This document shows positions 43,777 through 51,768 of a stretch of 64,000 nucleotides of DNA, one piece after another. The stretch is from NCBI RefSeq assembly GCF_010548275.1, contig NZ_JAAGLT010000002.1, positions 392,613 to 456,612 on the forward strand, given 5' to 3'. Under the pieces are notes generated by a model, which made no database searches, was not told the DNA's origin, and saw only the letters and a list, made by a program, of their open reading frames with translations. This DNA comes from Streptomyces sp. SID12488 (GTDB lineage: Bacteria > Actinomycetota > Actinomycetes > Streptomycetales > Streptomycetaceae). Both the position numbers and the translations under genes were made by a program. Each line of letters starts with the position of its first letter. Within the stretch, counting starts at the first letter, position 1.

Positions 43777-44748
43777 ATGCCCGCCGCACCCAAGGCGACC
43801 GCCCCACAGGAGACCGGGACCGACGGGTTCCACGAACCGCGCCGCGAGGACTGCCCCTGGTGCGGCTCCAGGCGATTGCGCACCCGGCTGCGCACATCGG
43901 ACCTCCGGCGGCGCGGGCCGGGCACGTTCGTCGTCGACGAGTGCCGCGACTGCGCCCACGCCTTCCAGAACCCGCGCCTCACCGCGGAGGGTCTCGCCCT
44001 CCACCACCAGGATCTGCCCGAGGCCCCCCACCCGGTCGCGCCCCGCCGCCACCGCGCGGCGGCCCGGGCGATGCTCCCCTTCCCGGAACCGGAGAGCTGG
44101 CTCGACGTGGGGACGGGCGAAGGAGCCTTTCCGGCGGCGGCGAAACGCTATTTCCCGTACACGGCCTTCGACGGCGTCGACACCACCCGCCGCGTTCAGA
44201 AGGCCCGCGCCTCCGGCCACATCGAGGAGGCCTACCGGGGCCGGCTCACGGACGAGAAGATCGTCAACCGTCTGCACGCCCGCTACGACGTCGTCAGCAT
44301 GTTCCACCACCTGGAACACACCGAGGACCCCCGCGAGGAACTCCGCGCCGCCCTGCGGGTCCTTCGCCCCGGCGGCCACCTCCTCATCGAAGTCCCGGAC
44401 CCGCACTGCGCGTTCGGCACCCTGCTGGGCAGGTGGTGGCCCTGGTACGCCCAGCCGCGCCACCTCCACCTGATGCCGCTGGCCAACCTGGTGGCGGAAC
44501 TGGAGTCCCAGCACTGCACGATCATCGTGACGGACCGCCGGGAACCCCACATCCCGTACGACCTGACAGGTGCCCTCTCCCTGGCCGTCACCCGCGCCCT
44601 CCCGGCCCGTCGCACACTCCTGCTCCGGGCGGTGACCCCGTTCCTGGCGGTGGCCACAGCCCTGGACCACACCCTGGCCCCGCTCCTGCGCCGTACCCGC
44701 TTCGCGAACACGTACCGGATCATCGCGAGGAAGGGCGCCTCCGACTGA
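43777..44748 (+). CDS. SAM-dependent methyltransferase with zinc ribbon
   Basis: 323 aa. N-terminal Zn-ribbon type pair (DCPWCGSRRLR ... DECRDCAHAFQNPR) followed by a class I methyltransferase domain: motif I SWLDVGTGEGAFPAAAKRYFP, motif II region DVVSMFHHLEHTEDPREELR, and motif III LRPGGHLLIEVPD. Such cysteine-pair methyltransferases occur in sugar and secondary-metabolite pathways, but no pathway genes adjoin. AGGAG site upstream of the ATG. The C-terminal hydrophobic stretch (LLLRAVTPFLAVATALDHTL) may touch the membrane. Confidence 0.88.
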   Translation: MPAAPKATAPQETGTDGFHEPRREDCPWCGSRRLRTRLRTSDLRRRGPGTFVVDECRDCAHAFQNPRLTAEGLALHHQDLPEAPHPVAPRRHRAAARAMLPFPEPESWLDVGTGEGAFPAAAKRYFPYTAFDGVDTTRRVQKARASGHIEEAYRGRLTDEKIVNRLHARYDVVSMFHHLEHTEDPREELRAALRVLRPGGHLLIEVPDPHCAFGTLLGRWWPWYAQPRHLHLMPLANLVAELESQHCTIIVTDRREPHIPYDLTGALSLAVTRALPARRTLLLRAVTPFLAVATALDHTLAPLLRRTRFANTYRIIARKGASD

Positions 44749-44755
44749 CCGGCGC

Positions 44756-45955
44756 TCACCCCCGCAGGGCCAGCGCCTGCCCGGCCACCACCAGCAGCAC
44801 GTGCTCGCACTCCGCCCCGAACACCGAGTTCAGCCGCCCCAGCTCGTCCCGGTACCGCCGCCCGGACGCCGTGGCGGGCACAATTCCCGACCCCACCTCG
44901 TTGGACACGGTGACCACGGTCCGCCGCGTCGACCGGACCGCCGCCGTCAACTCCCGCACCCGCCGCCGCAATTCCTTCTCCCCACCCCCCGCCCACTCCG
45001 CGTCGTCCCACGCCCCCACCTGGTCCATCGCGTCCGTCAGCCACAGTGACAGGCAGTCGATGAGCAGCGGCGCCCCCTCGTCCTTCAGCAGCGGTACGAG
45101 GTCACACGTCTCGGAGGTACGCCACGACCCGGGCCGCCGCTCCCGGTGCGCGTGCACCCGCGCCGCCCACTCCCCGTCCCCGTTCCGCGTCCCGCCCGTG
45201 GCCACGTACAGCACGTCCGGGAACGCCTCCAGCCGCCGCTCCGCCTCCACCGACTTCCCCGACCGCGCCCCGCCCAGGACCAGCGTCCGCCGGGGCACGT
45301 CCGGTACGTCCTCGTAGACCCCGACCGTCAACGTCGTACCGTCCGCCACCGCCCGCGCGCCCGCCGCCGCGAGCCGGCGCCGCAGCTCGGCACCCGGCGG
45401 CACGTCATGGTCCAGATGAACGGCGACGACATCCGTGGCCGGCCCGATCGCGCCCACTGCCCGCAGCCGGGCCAGGGCGTCCGGCCGCCCGACGACGTCC
45501 GCGAGGACCATGTCGTACGAGGGACCGTTCCCGTCGAGCCCGGCCGGCGCCGCGCCCGGCGGCAGATACAGCAGGCGCTGCCCGTCGGGACCGGTCACCG
45601 CGTACCCCGTACCCGGTGCGTCCATCGGGACCGCGCGCACCCGGTGCCCGGTCAGCAGTGCCAACTCCCGCCCGTCCGGCACCCGTCCGGGCTGCGGGAG
45701 CCCCGCCGGCACCTCCACGGCGGGCCCGTCGTGCGGATGCGACAGCAGCACCTGCCGTACGCCGCCCAGCGAGTGCCCGGCACGGGCCGCCGCGAGTACG
45801 GCGCCGGGGGTGAGGTCGAGCAGCAGCGTGCCGTCCACGAGCAGCGCGGTGGCCGCCCGCGCGTGCACACCGAGCGCGCCGGCACAGGCCGCGCACGCAC
45901 AGTCGGGGCGGGGCAGACCCGCGGGGGCACCGGTACCGAGCAGAGTGAGTTCCAC
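44756..45955 (-). CDS. cobU: Metallo-beta-lactamase-like domain fused to cobinamide kinase/guanylyltransferase
   Basis: 399 aa. The C-terminal 175 residues are CobU: P-loop TLVLGGARSGKSVEAERR, VLYVATGGTRNGDGEWAARV, HRERRPGSW and LLIDCLSLWLTD, for phosphorylating and GMP-loading adenosylcobinamide. The N-terminal 210 residues resemble a PhnP-like metallo-beta-lactamase fold (MELTLLGTGAPAGLPRPDCACAAC, VLLSHPHDGPAVEV, DVVAVHLDHDVPPG). The HxHxDH zinc motif is degenerate (SHPHDGPA), so activity is uncertain. GTG start at 45955. A MITE-like element begins 45 bp upstream. Confidence 0.88.
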   Translation of the reverse strand: MELTLLGTGAPAGLPRPDCACAACAGALGVHARAATALLVDGTLLLDLTPGAVLAAARAGHSLGGVRQVLLSHPHDGPAVEVPAGLPQPGRVPDGRELALLTGHRVRAVPMDAPGTGYAVTGPDGQRLLYLPPGAAPAGLDGNGPSYDMVLADVVGRPDALARLRAVGAIGPATDVVAVHLDHDVPPGAELRRRLAAAGARAVADGTTLTVGVYEDVPDVPRRTLVLGGARSGKSVEAERRLEAFPDVLYVATGGTRNGDGEWAARVHAHRERRPGSWRTSETCDLVPLLKDEGAPLLIDCLSLWLTDAMDQVGAWDDAEWAGGGEKELRRRVRELTAAVRSTRRTVVTVSNEVGSGIVPATASGRRYRDELGRLNSVFGAECEHVLLVVAGQALALRG

Positions 45956-46000
45956 GAACCTGATTTTCGCGTGTCCCCGCAGGTCTTGCGCGTCCGGCTG

Positions 46001-46185
46001 GGGCCTGTCCGGCGGATCAGGTCGGAGAATAGCTGCGGTGCCTCATCAACGCAGGTGAGCGGGTCTTGGTGCGTCTGGCTGCAAGGCGGAGGAGGGAGTC
46101 GACGCGGAGCGTCGGCGAATGACGACAACGCCGCAGACGGGCGTGCCAAGACCCGCGTCTCCGACATGATCCGCCGGACAGGCCC
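46001..46185 (-). mobile_element. MITE-like element, copy 2
   Basis: 185 bp bounded by perfect 19-bp inverted repeats: GGGCCTGTCCGGCGGATCA (46001-46019) and TGATCCGCCGGACAGGCCC (46167-46185). Internal stem GACGCGGAGCGTC lies near 46102. Homologous to 211-430 in inverted orientation. It sits between the divergent cobU (start 45955) and small gene (start 46258), so it may affect their promoters. No target duplication is obvious. No coding capacity. Confidence 0.75.
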
Positions 46186-46257
46186 TAGGCTCGGGGGGCT
46201 GGAGCGGGATCAAGATCCGGCTCCTGGTCTGCAGCGGTTCATATCTTGGAGGCGTAC

Positions 46258-46473
46258 ATGGCGGCATGGACGTGGCGGTTCGAGAAGGCCGACGGGGCGG
46301 AGGTCCAGCCCGCGCTGGAGCCCGAGGAGTTCACGACGCAGGGGGACGCCGAGTCCTGGATCGGTGAGTACTGGAAAGAACTTCTCGCAGGCGGCGCGGA
46401 CCAGGTACGGCTGTTCGAGGACACCACACAGATCTACGGCCCGATGAGCCTGAAGGACGCCCAGGAGGCGTAG
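46258..46473 (+). CDS. Small conserved protein
   Basis: 71 aa. ATG 46258 has GGAGG five bases upstream. Acidic, with aromatic residues (AAWTWRFEKADGAEV, ESWIGEYWKELLAGGADQVRLFEDTTQIYGPM), reading like a compact alpha/beta protein. No membrane segment. This pattern is common in Streptomyces small proteins of unknown function. Followed at once by a strong terminator. Confidence 0.7.
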   Translation: MAAWTWRFEKADGAEVQPALEPEEFTTQGDAESWIGEYWKELLAGGADQVRLFEDTTQIYGPMSLKDAQEA

Positions 46474-46481
46474 CCGGACAG

Positions 46482-46524
46482 AAAACCTGCCCCGCGCCCC
46501 TCGAGGGGCGCGGGGCAGGTTTTT
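46482..46524. terminator. Strong bidirectional terminator
   Basis: AAAACCTGCCCCGCGCCCC-TCGA-GGGGCGCGGGGCAGGTTTT: 19-bp perfect stem, A-tract before and T-tract after. It ends the 46258 gene. The T-run at 46520-46524 fits intrinsic termination on the plus strand. Confidence 0.95.
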
Positions 46525-46603
46525 AGGGGCGCGGGGCTGTACTTGACTTGCGGCTACCGCCGCGCGGGCGCGACCAGCCACGACGGACCCGCAGACGAAG
46601 CAC
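46524..46603 (+). repeat. Dispersed repeat family A, reference copy
   Basis: AGGGGCGCGGGGCTGTACTT, then TTGCGGCTACCGCCGCG, then GCGCGACCAGCCACGACGGA. Immediately after the terminator and before the convergent methyltransferase. Nearly the same as the in-gene copy at 36992-37070. Confidence 0.75.
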
Positions 46604-46611
46604 CGGGGTTA

Positions 46612-47406
46612 TCAGCCCCGAACACCGCACAGGTGCAACAAAGCAGCCACTTGCCGATAGGGATCGGTCCGCCCGGCCCGCTCCTCCACGGCCAGCAGCG
46701 CGTCAACCTCGGCCTCGGCCGGGATCTCCGCGTCGTCGTCCGCCGTGTCGGTGAACACCCGCACCCCGTACCACGCGTGCAGCGGCGCCCCGATGCCGGC
46801 GAGCGTGCCGGTGAGGGTGGAGAGCCGGTCGGCGCGAACTTCGAGGCCGAGCCGGTTCGTGTACGAGTCGGTGTCGAAGGAGCCCAGGGCTCCCGACCAG
46901 TCCCCGGCGAGCCCCGGCCGCATGGCCAGCGCGTCGCCGTTGCGCACCAGCAGCGACAGCAGCCCGCCCGGCGCCAGCATCCGCGCCAGCCCCGCCAGCA
47001 GGGCGTCCGGCAGTTCGACGTACATCAGTACGCCATGGCAGAGCACGACGTCGAAGCTGCCCGGCAGGAAGTGCACCCCGGTGTCACGGCCGTCGCTCTC
47101 GAGGAGCCGGACGCGATCACGGATGCCCTCGGGCTCGGCGGCCAGCGCCTCACGGGCCGCGTCGAGCATCCTCGGGTCCTTCTCGACACCGGTGACCTGA
47201 TGGCCGGCCCGGGCCAGCCGCAACGCCTGCGTGCCCTGGCCCATACCGACGTCGAGCACCCGGAGCCGCTGCCCGACCGGGAACCGCCCGGCTATCTGCT
47301 CGTCGAGCTGCCGGGCCACCAGTTCCTGCCGTACGACATTCCGCAGCCCGCCCAGCCTGTCCAGCCAGGCATCCGCCGCGCCCCCGGAGAACGACGTAGT
47401 GCTCAG
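46612..47406 (-). CDS. Class I SAM-dependent methyltransferase, apparent CTG start
   Basis: 264 aa. Motif I RLRVLDVGMGQGTQALRLARAG near residue 50, motif II region FDVVLCHGVLMYVELPDALL, motif III LAPGGLLSLLVRN. This resembles CmoM/UbiE-type enzymes of unknown substrate. No ATG or GTG lies at a sensible place: the next methionine, DVGMGQG, cuts into motif I, and farther upstream the frame runs inside the DUF3043 gene. A CTG at 47406 has GGAGAG five bases upstream and overlaps the DUF3043 stop (CTGA), so CTG is my best start. If wrong, the start lies farther upstream. Confidence 0.8.
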   Translation of the reverse strand: MSTTSFSGGAADAWLDRLGGLRNVVRQELVARQLDEQIAGRFPVGQRLRVLDVGMGQGTQALRLARAGHQVTGVEKDPRMLDAAREALAAEPEGIRDRVRLLESDGRDTGVHFLPGSFDVVLCHGVLMYVELPDALLAGLARMLAPGGLLSLLVRNGDALAMRPGLAGDWSGALGSFDTDSYTNRLGLEVRADRLSTLTGTLAGIGAPLHAWYGVRVFTDTADDDAEIPAEAEVDALLAVEERAGRTDPYRQVAALLHLCGVRG

Positions 47407-47999
47407 GGCCGCTCTCCGCGCTTGACCTGCGGCTTCGGCAGCCGGAGGCGACGCATCTGGAGGGAACGCATCAGCGCGTAGGCGACCGCGCCCTTCGTCC
47501 GCTCGTTCGGGTGGCGTGTGGCCAGCTGCTTCTTCAGCCGGAGCGCGATGAAGACCGAGTCCACGATGATCAGCACGATCACGAAGAGCCACAGCAGCAG
47601 CGCGATGCTCTGCAGCGCGCCGACCCGGACCATGCTCAGCACGAGGATGATCACGGCCATCGGCAGGAAGAACTCGGCGACGCAGAAGCGCGAGTCCACG
47701 AAATCGCGCGCGAAACGGCGCACCGGGCCCTTGTCGCGGGCGGGGAGATAACGCTCGTCCCCGCTGGCGAGTGCCTGGCGCTGGCGGTCCATCGCGGCAC
47801 GGCGTTCGTCGCGCTGTCGCTTGGCCCCCTCCTTACGCGTCGTGGGAGTACTGGCGACGCTGCGGCGCTGGGACTGGGCCGCACTCCGCTTGGGAGTGGG
47901 CCTGCCCTTCGGGGCCTGCGGGTCACGGGTCTGCTTGGAGTCGGTCACCAGCGCCTTGTCGGCGGGGGCCTTCTCTTCCTTGGCGCGGCTACGGAACAC
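47403..47999 (-). CDS. DUF3043 membrane protein
   Basis: 198 aa from GTG 47999. A long basic N-terminal region (SQRRSVASTPTTRKEGAKRQRDERRAAMDRQRQ) precedes VRRFARDFVDSRFCVAEFFLPMAVIILVLSMVRVGALQSIALLLWLFVIVLIIVDSV, the two membrane segments and conserved core of DUF3043, then a basic tail. Widespread in actinobacteria, function unknown. Its stop overlaps the methyltransferase start by 4 bp, so the two form an operon with translational coupling. Divergent from pspA across about 250 bp. Confidence 0.9.
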   Translation of the reverse strand: MFRSRAKEEKAPADKALVTDSKQTRDPQAPKGRPTPKRSAAQSQRRSVASTPTTRKEGAKRQRDERRAAMDRQRQALASGDERYLPARDKGPVRRFARDFVDSRFCVAEFFLPMAVIILVLSMVRVGALQSIALLLWLFVIVLIIVDSVFIALRLKKQLATRHPNERTKGAVAYALMRSLQMRRLRLPKPQVKRGERP

Positions 48000-48253
48000 A
48001 AAACCCAAGGGTAATGGGTATCGGGGCATGGACCCCAGCCGAGTGGGGAACGATCCGGCAACACCGGTCGTCTTTACGAGACAGACAGTAGGGGGTCACC
48101 TACTCCCTACGCCGGAGTGGGACAGATCGCAGTCGTCCTTGGGGATGAGCGCATCGGGCCCGGAACAGTGCGGTAATGGAGGCAGGGCCCGTACTGTTGG
48201 TCCTGTTGCAGGTCCTGGAGCTGAAGTCAGTCAGAAGGGGGCGCGCGAAGCCC

Positions 48254-49051
48254 ATGAGCGGTGTCATGAAGCGTATGGGGATGATCTTCCGCGCGAAGGC
48301 GAACAAGGCCCTTGACCGGGCCGAGGACCCGCGCGAAACCCTCGACTACTCGTACCAGAAACAGCTGGAGCTGCTCCAGAAGGTGCGCCGCGGTGTCGCC
48401 GACGTGGCGACCAGCCGCAAGCGCCTGGAACTGCAGCTCGCCCAGCTGAACAAGCAGTCCTCCACGCTGGAGGACCAGGGCCGCAAGGCGCTCGCGCTGG
48501 GCCGCGAGGACCTGGCCCGCGAGGCGCTCTCGCGCCGCGCCGCCCTCCAGCAGCAGGTGACGGACCTGGAGACGCAGCACCAGACCCTCCAGGGCGAGGA
48601 GGAGAAGCTCACCCTCGGGGCGCAGCGACTCCAGGCCAAGGTCGACGCCTTCCGCACCAAGAAGGAGACGATCAAGGCGACGTACACCGCCGCCCAGGCC
48701 CAGACCCGGATCGGTGAGGCGTTCACCGGCATCTCCGAGGAGATGGGCGACGTTGGCCTGGCGATCCAGCGGGCCGAGGACAAGACGGCACAGCTCCAGG
48801 CGCGGGCGGGTGCGATCGACGAGTTGCTCGCCTCCGGCGCCCTGAACGACCCCACGGGCATGGCCAAGGACGACCTCCAGGCCGAGCTGGACCGGCTCTC
48901 CGGTGGTACGGATGTCGAGCTGGAACTGCAGCGCATGAAGGCGGAGCTGGCCGGCGGGTCGTCCTCGGGGAAACAGGCCATCGAGGGCGGCAGCGGCCAG
49001 CAGCAGTCCCAGCAGCAGCCGAACGACACTCCGCGCTTCGACAAGCAGTAA
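48254..49051 (+). CDS. pspA: Phage-shock protein A homologue
   Basis: 265 aa. Coiled-coil protein of the PspA/IM30 family, peripheral on the membrane, maintaining envelope integrity. MSGVMKRMGMIFRAKANKALDRAEDPRETLDYSYQKQLELLQKVRRGVADV is the conserved N-terminal amphipathic helix and first coil; long heptad-like helices follow to residue 210. The tail is Ser/Gly/Gln rich (GQQQSQQQPNDTP). Start chosen at MSGVMKR (48254); 48266 is also possible. Followed by pspAA in the same direction, so likely co-transcribed. PspAB and HtpX are at 3.5-5.2 kb. Confidence 0.93.
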   Translation: MSGVMKRMGMIFRAKANKALDRAEDPRETLDYSYQKQLELLQKVRRGVADVATSRKRLELQLAQLNKQSSTLEDQGRKALALGREDLAREALSRRAALQQQVTDLETQHQTLQGEEEKLTLGAQRLQAKVDAFRTKKETIKATYTAAQAQTRIGEAFTGISEEMGDVGLAIQRAEDKTAQLQARAGAIDELLASGALNDPTGMAKDDLQAELDRLSGGTDVELELQRMKAELAGGSSSGKQAIEGGSGQQQSQQQPNDTPRFDKQ

Positions 49052-49111
49052 GCCACCGCGGCAACCCGTAGCGGCAACCCACAGCAGTGGGCCACGCCTG
49101 AGGAGGGCGAC

Positions 49112-49390
49112 ATGATCGTACGGATCATGGGGGAGGGCCAGGTGAGGCTGGCGGACAGCCACCTCACCGAGCTGAACAAGCTGGACGACGTGCTTCTGGC
49201 GGAAATGGAGCTCGGCGACGGCCCCGGCTTCCGCCGCACTCTCCACCTCCTGCTGGACAAGGTCCGCGATCTCGGCGAGCCCCTTCCGGACGCCGCCCTG
49301 GACCCGTCGGACCTCATCCTCCCGTCGCCGGACGCGACGCTGGAGGAAGTCCGGGAGATGCTGGGCGACGACGGCTTGATCCCGGGGTGA
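49112..49390 (+). CDS. pspAA: PspA-associated protein PspAA
   Basis: 92 aa. MIVRIMGEGQVRLADSHLTELNKLDDVLLAEMELGD opens the actinobacterial PspAA family; the compact acidic C-terminus (DAALDPSDLILPSPDATLEEVREMLGDDG) also fits. The ATG has GAGGAGG upstream. 60 bp after pspA. Supports PspA in membrane stress; activity unknown. Confidence 0.9.
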   Translation: MIVRIMGEGQVRLADSHLTELNKLDDVLLAEMELGDGPGFRRTLHLLLDKVRDLGEPLPDAALDPSDLILPSPDATLEEVREMLGDDGLIPG

Positions 49391-49420
49391 GGTTCCGTAT
49401 TTCAGCGCCGGACGGCAACT

Positions 49421-49495
49421 TCAGCCCGTCCGGCGATTGAGGACAAGGCCCGTTCAGGGCCGTAGCGGGTGCCTGGGGGTGCAACCCCCAGTAAC
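49421..49495 (+). repeat. Dispersed repeat family B, copy
   Basis: TCAGCCCGTCCGGCGATTGA then AGGCCCGTTCAGGGCC and GTGCCTGGGGGTGCAACCCC. Occupies the intergenic space between pspAA and the histidine kinase gene and could shield one transcription unit from the other. Confidence 0.65.
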
Positions 49496-49501
49496 GCCCA
49501 A

Positions 49502-50773
49502 GTGAGAGCTACCTTGACGAATGTGACCCCCCTCCAGCGAGCCCGACGCCATCTGAAGGCGCACCCCCTCGTGCTGGACGTGGCCCTCGCCGCAGCCGTG
49601 CTCCTCTGCATGCTGGGCGCCTCGTTCGTCGACCCGCATGGAAAGCACGGCGGCGGCTGGACCGCCCGCACCCCCGACGCGCTCAGTCTCGTCCTCATGG
49701 TGCTCAGCTCGGCCGCCCTCACCCTCCGCCGCCGCGCCCCCATGAAGGTGCTCGCGTTCACCGGCGTCGCCTCCCTCGTCGAGTCGGTCACCGCCGATCC
49801 ACGTGCCCCTGTCGCGATGTCCGCGGTGATCGCCCTCTACACCGTCGCGTCGACCACCGACCGCCCCACCACCTTGCGTGTCGGCCTCCTCACCATGACC
49901 GTCCTCACCGGTTCCGCGATGCTGGCCGGCCCGCTGCCCTGGTACGCGCAGGAAAACCTCGGCATCTTCGCCTGGACCGGTATGGCCGCGACCGCCGGGG
50001 ACGCCGTACGCAGCCGCCGTGGCTTCATCGACGCCATGAGAGAGCGCGCCGAGCGAGCGGAACGCACCCGCGAGGAGGAGGCCCGCCGACGCGTGGCCGA
50101 GGAGCGGCTGCGCATCGCCCGTGACCTGCACGACGTGGTCGCCCACCACATCGCCCTCGTCAACGTCCAGGCCGGAGTCGCCGCGCACGTCATGGACAAG
50201 CGCCCCGACCAGGCCAAGGAGGCCCTCGCCCATGTACGGGAGGCCAGTCGCTCGGCGCTGAACGAGCTGCGCGCGACCGTCGGACTGCTGCGTCAGTCCG
50301 GGGACCCGGAGGCACCCACCGAGCCCGCGCCCGGTCTGCACCGGCTCGACGAGCTGGTCGGCACCTTCCACAGTGCCGGACTCCAGGTCGAGGTCGCCCG
50401 CGCCGACCAGGACACCACCCTCCCCGCGGCCATCGATCTGGCCGCCTACCGGGTGATCCAGGAGGCCCTGACGAACGTACAGAAGCACGCGGGAGCGGAG
50501 GCGAAGGCCGAGGTCAGCGTCGTACGGGTGGGGCCGAACATCGAGATCACCGTGCTGGACAACGGGCCGGGCAAAGGAGAAGGCCAGGACGGCCCGGAGG
50601 AGGGCGGCGGGCACGGGCTGCTCGGGATGAGGGAGCGCGTCACCGCGGTCGGCGGCGGCTGCAGCGCCGGTCCCCGGTACGGAGGCGGCTTCCGGGTGCA
50701 TGCGATCCTGCCGGTGAAGAGCAGACCGCGTCCTGCGGACGGCGCGGGCACCCCCGTACCGAGAACCGCGTAG
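49502..50773 (+). CDS. Sensor histidine kinase (HPK7 type)
   Basis: 423 aa. Three to four membrane segments (about 20-150), then a linker, then the dimerisation motif AEERLRIARDLHDVVAHHIALVNVQ with the phospho-His in RDLHDVVAHH (HPK7/NarX-type), and the HATPase domain: NVQKHAGAEA (N box), VLDNGPGKG and GGGHGLLGMRERV (G boxes). The start is uncertain: GTG 49502, TTG 49514 and GTG 49523 all lack a perfect ribosome site. Partner regulator follows after 50 bp. Senses an unknown signal at the membrane. Confidence 0.9.
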   Translation: MRATLTNVTPLQRARRHLKAHPLVLDVALAAAVLLCMLGASFVDPHGKHGGGWTARTPDALSLVLMVLSSAALTLRRRAPMKVLAFTGVASLVESVTADPRAPVAMSAVIALYTVASTTDRPTTLRVGLLTMTVLTGSAMLAGPLPWYAQENLGIFAWTGMAATAGDAVRSRRGFIDAMRERAERAERTREEEARRRVAEERLRIARDLHDVVAHHIALVNVQAGVAAHVMDKRPDQAKEALAHVREASRSALNELRATVGLLRQSGDPEAPTEPAPGLHRLDELVGTFHSAGLQVEVARADQDTTLPAAIDLAAYRVIQEALTNVQKHAGAEAKAEVSVVRVGPNIEITVLDNGPGKGEGQDGPEEGGGHGLLGMRERVTAVGGGCSAGPRYGGGFRVHAILPVKSRPRPADGAGTPVPRTA

Positions 50774-50823
50774 ACGGCCGCGCACCGATTCGCCGATCCA
50801 TCGATTTTCACTGAGGACCGCCC

Positions 50824-51507
50824 ATGACGATCCGTGTCCTGCTCGCCGACGACCAGGCCCTGCTGCGCAGCGCCTTCCGGGTGCTCGTGGACTCGGAGGC
50901 CGACATGGAGGTGGTCGGGGAGGCGTCCGACGGGGCGGAGGCGGTGCGGCTGGCGCGGGAGCAGCGTGCCGACGTCGTGCTCATGGACATCCGGATGCCG
51001 GGCACCGACGGACTGGCCGCGACGCGGCTGATCAGCGCGGATCCGGGGCTCGCGCATGTACGGGTCGTGATGCTGACGACGTTCGAGGTCGACGAGTACG
51101 TGGTGCAGTCCTTGCGCGCCGGCGCGTCCGGGTTCCTCGGCAAGGGGGCCGAGCCCGACGAGCTGCTGAACGCCATCCGGGTCGCCGCCGGGGGCGAGGC
51201 ACTGCTGTCGCCGGCCGCCACCAAGGGGCTGATCGCCCAGTTCCTCGCGCAGGGCGACGTGCTGGACGACAGTCGTGATCCCGCACGTGCCGAGCGGCTG
51301 GACGCGCTGACCGGGCGGGAGCGCGAGGTGCTGGTGCAGGTCGCCGGCGGGCACTCGAACGACGAGATAGCGGAGCGGCTGGAGGTCAGCCCGCTGACGG
51401 TGAAGACGCACGTCAACCGGGCCATGGCCAAGCTGGGCGCCCGGGACCGGGCGCAACTCGTCGTCATCGCCTACGAGTCGGGACTGGTACGTCCAAGGGT
51501 GGAGTGA
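50824..51507 (+). CDS. NarL/LuxR-type response regulator
   Basis: 227 aa. Receiver domain TIRVLLADDQALLRSAFRVLVDSEADMEVVGEASDGAEAV, phospho-Asp in DVVLMDIRMPGTDGLAATR (near residue 53), TTFEVDEYVVQSL for Thr, KGAEPDELL for Lys. The C-terminal helix-turn-helix LTGREREVLVQVAGGHSNDEIAERLEVSPLTVKTHVNRAMAKLGARDR is typical LuxR. TGAGGA upstream of the ATG. Forms a two-component pair with the kinase 50 bp before. Target genes unknown; it may regulate itself and the genes that were next to it, now a relic RND permease. Confidence 0.96.
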   Translation: MTIRVLLADDQALLRSAFRVLVDSEADMEVVGEASDGAEAVRLAREQRADVVLMDIRMPGTDGLAATRLISADPGLAHVRVVMLTTFEVDEYVVQSLRAGASGFLGKGAEPDELLNAIRVAAGGEALLSPAATKGLIAQFLAQGDVLDDSRDPARAERLDALTGREREVLVQVAGGHSNDEIAERLEVSPLTVKTHVNRAMAKLGARDRAQLVVIAYESGLVRPRVE

Positions 51508-51550
51508 GTCTCGCGGGGCGTACTGCGGCCGGAGCGGGAGCCAGTAAGGA

Positions 51551-51694
51551 GGACGGGCTCGGACGCCTCTTCGCAGTCATCGTCATCCTGGTCTTCATGG
51601 TGTCGGTCTGCTCGACCGCGTCACTGCGGTCTCGATCCCGCTGTCGGTGATACTGCCGCTGATCGTTCTGTGGATCAGGGACCTGTCCGTCAAC
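51551..51694 (+). pseudogene. RND efflux permease relic, N-terminal part
   Basis: Reads LFAVIVILVFMVSV in one frame and, after a shift near 51625, VTAVSIPLSVILPLIVLWIR in another, matching the early membrane region of hydrophobe/amphiphile RND permeases (usually LVTAVSIPLSV... GDYSLN). The match breaks off after VN at 51694. Everything before and most of the middle is missing. Non-functional. Confidence 0.7.
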
Positions 51695-51768
51695 GACCCG
51701 GCCGTGAACGCCCGGGCTTGCTGCTCGAGTCATCGATGGCTTCGATGGGTCCCGGCTGCGTCCAGCTC

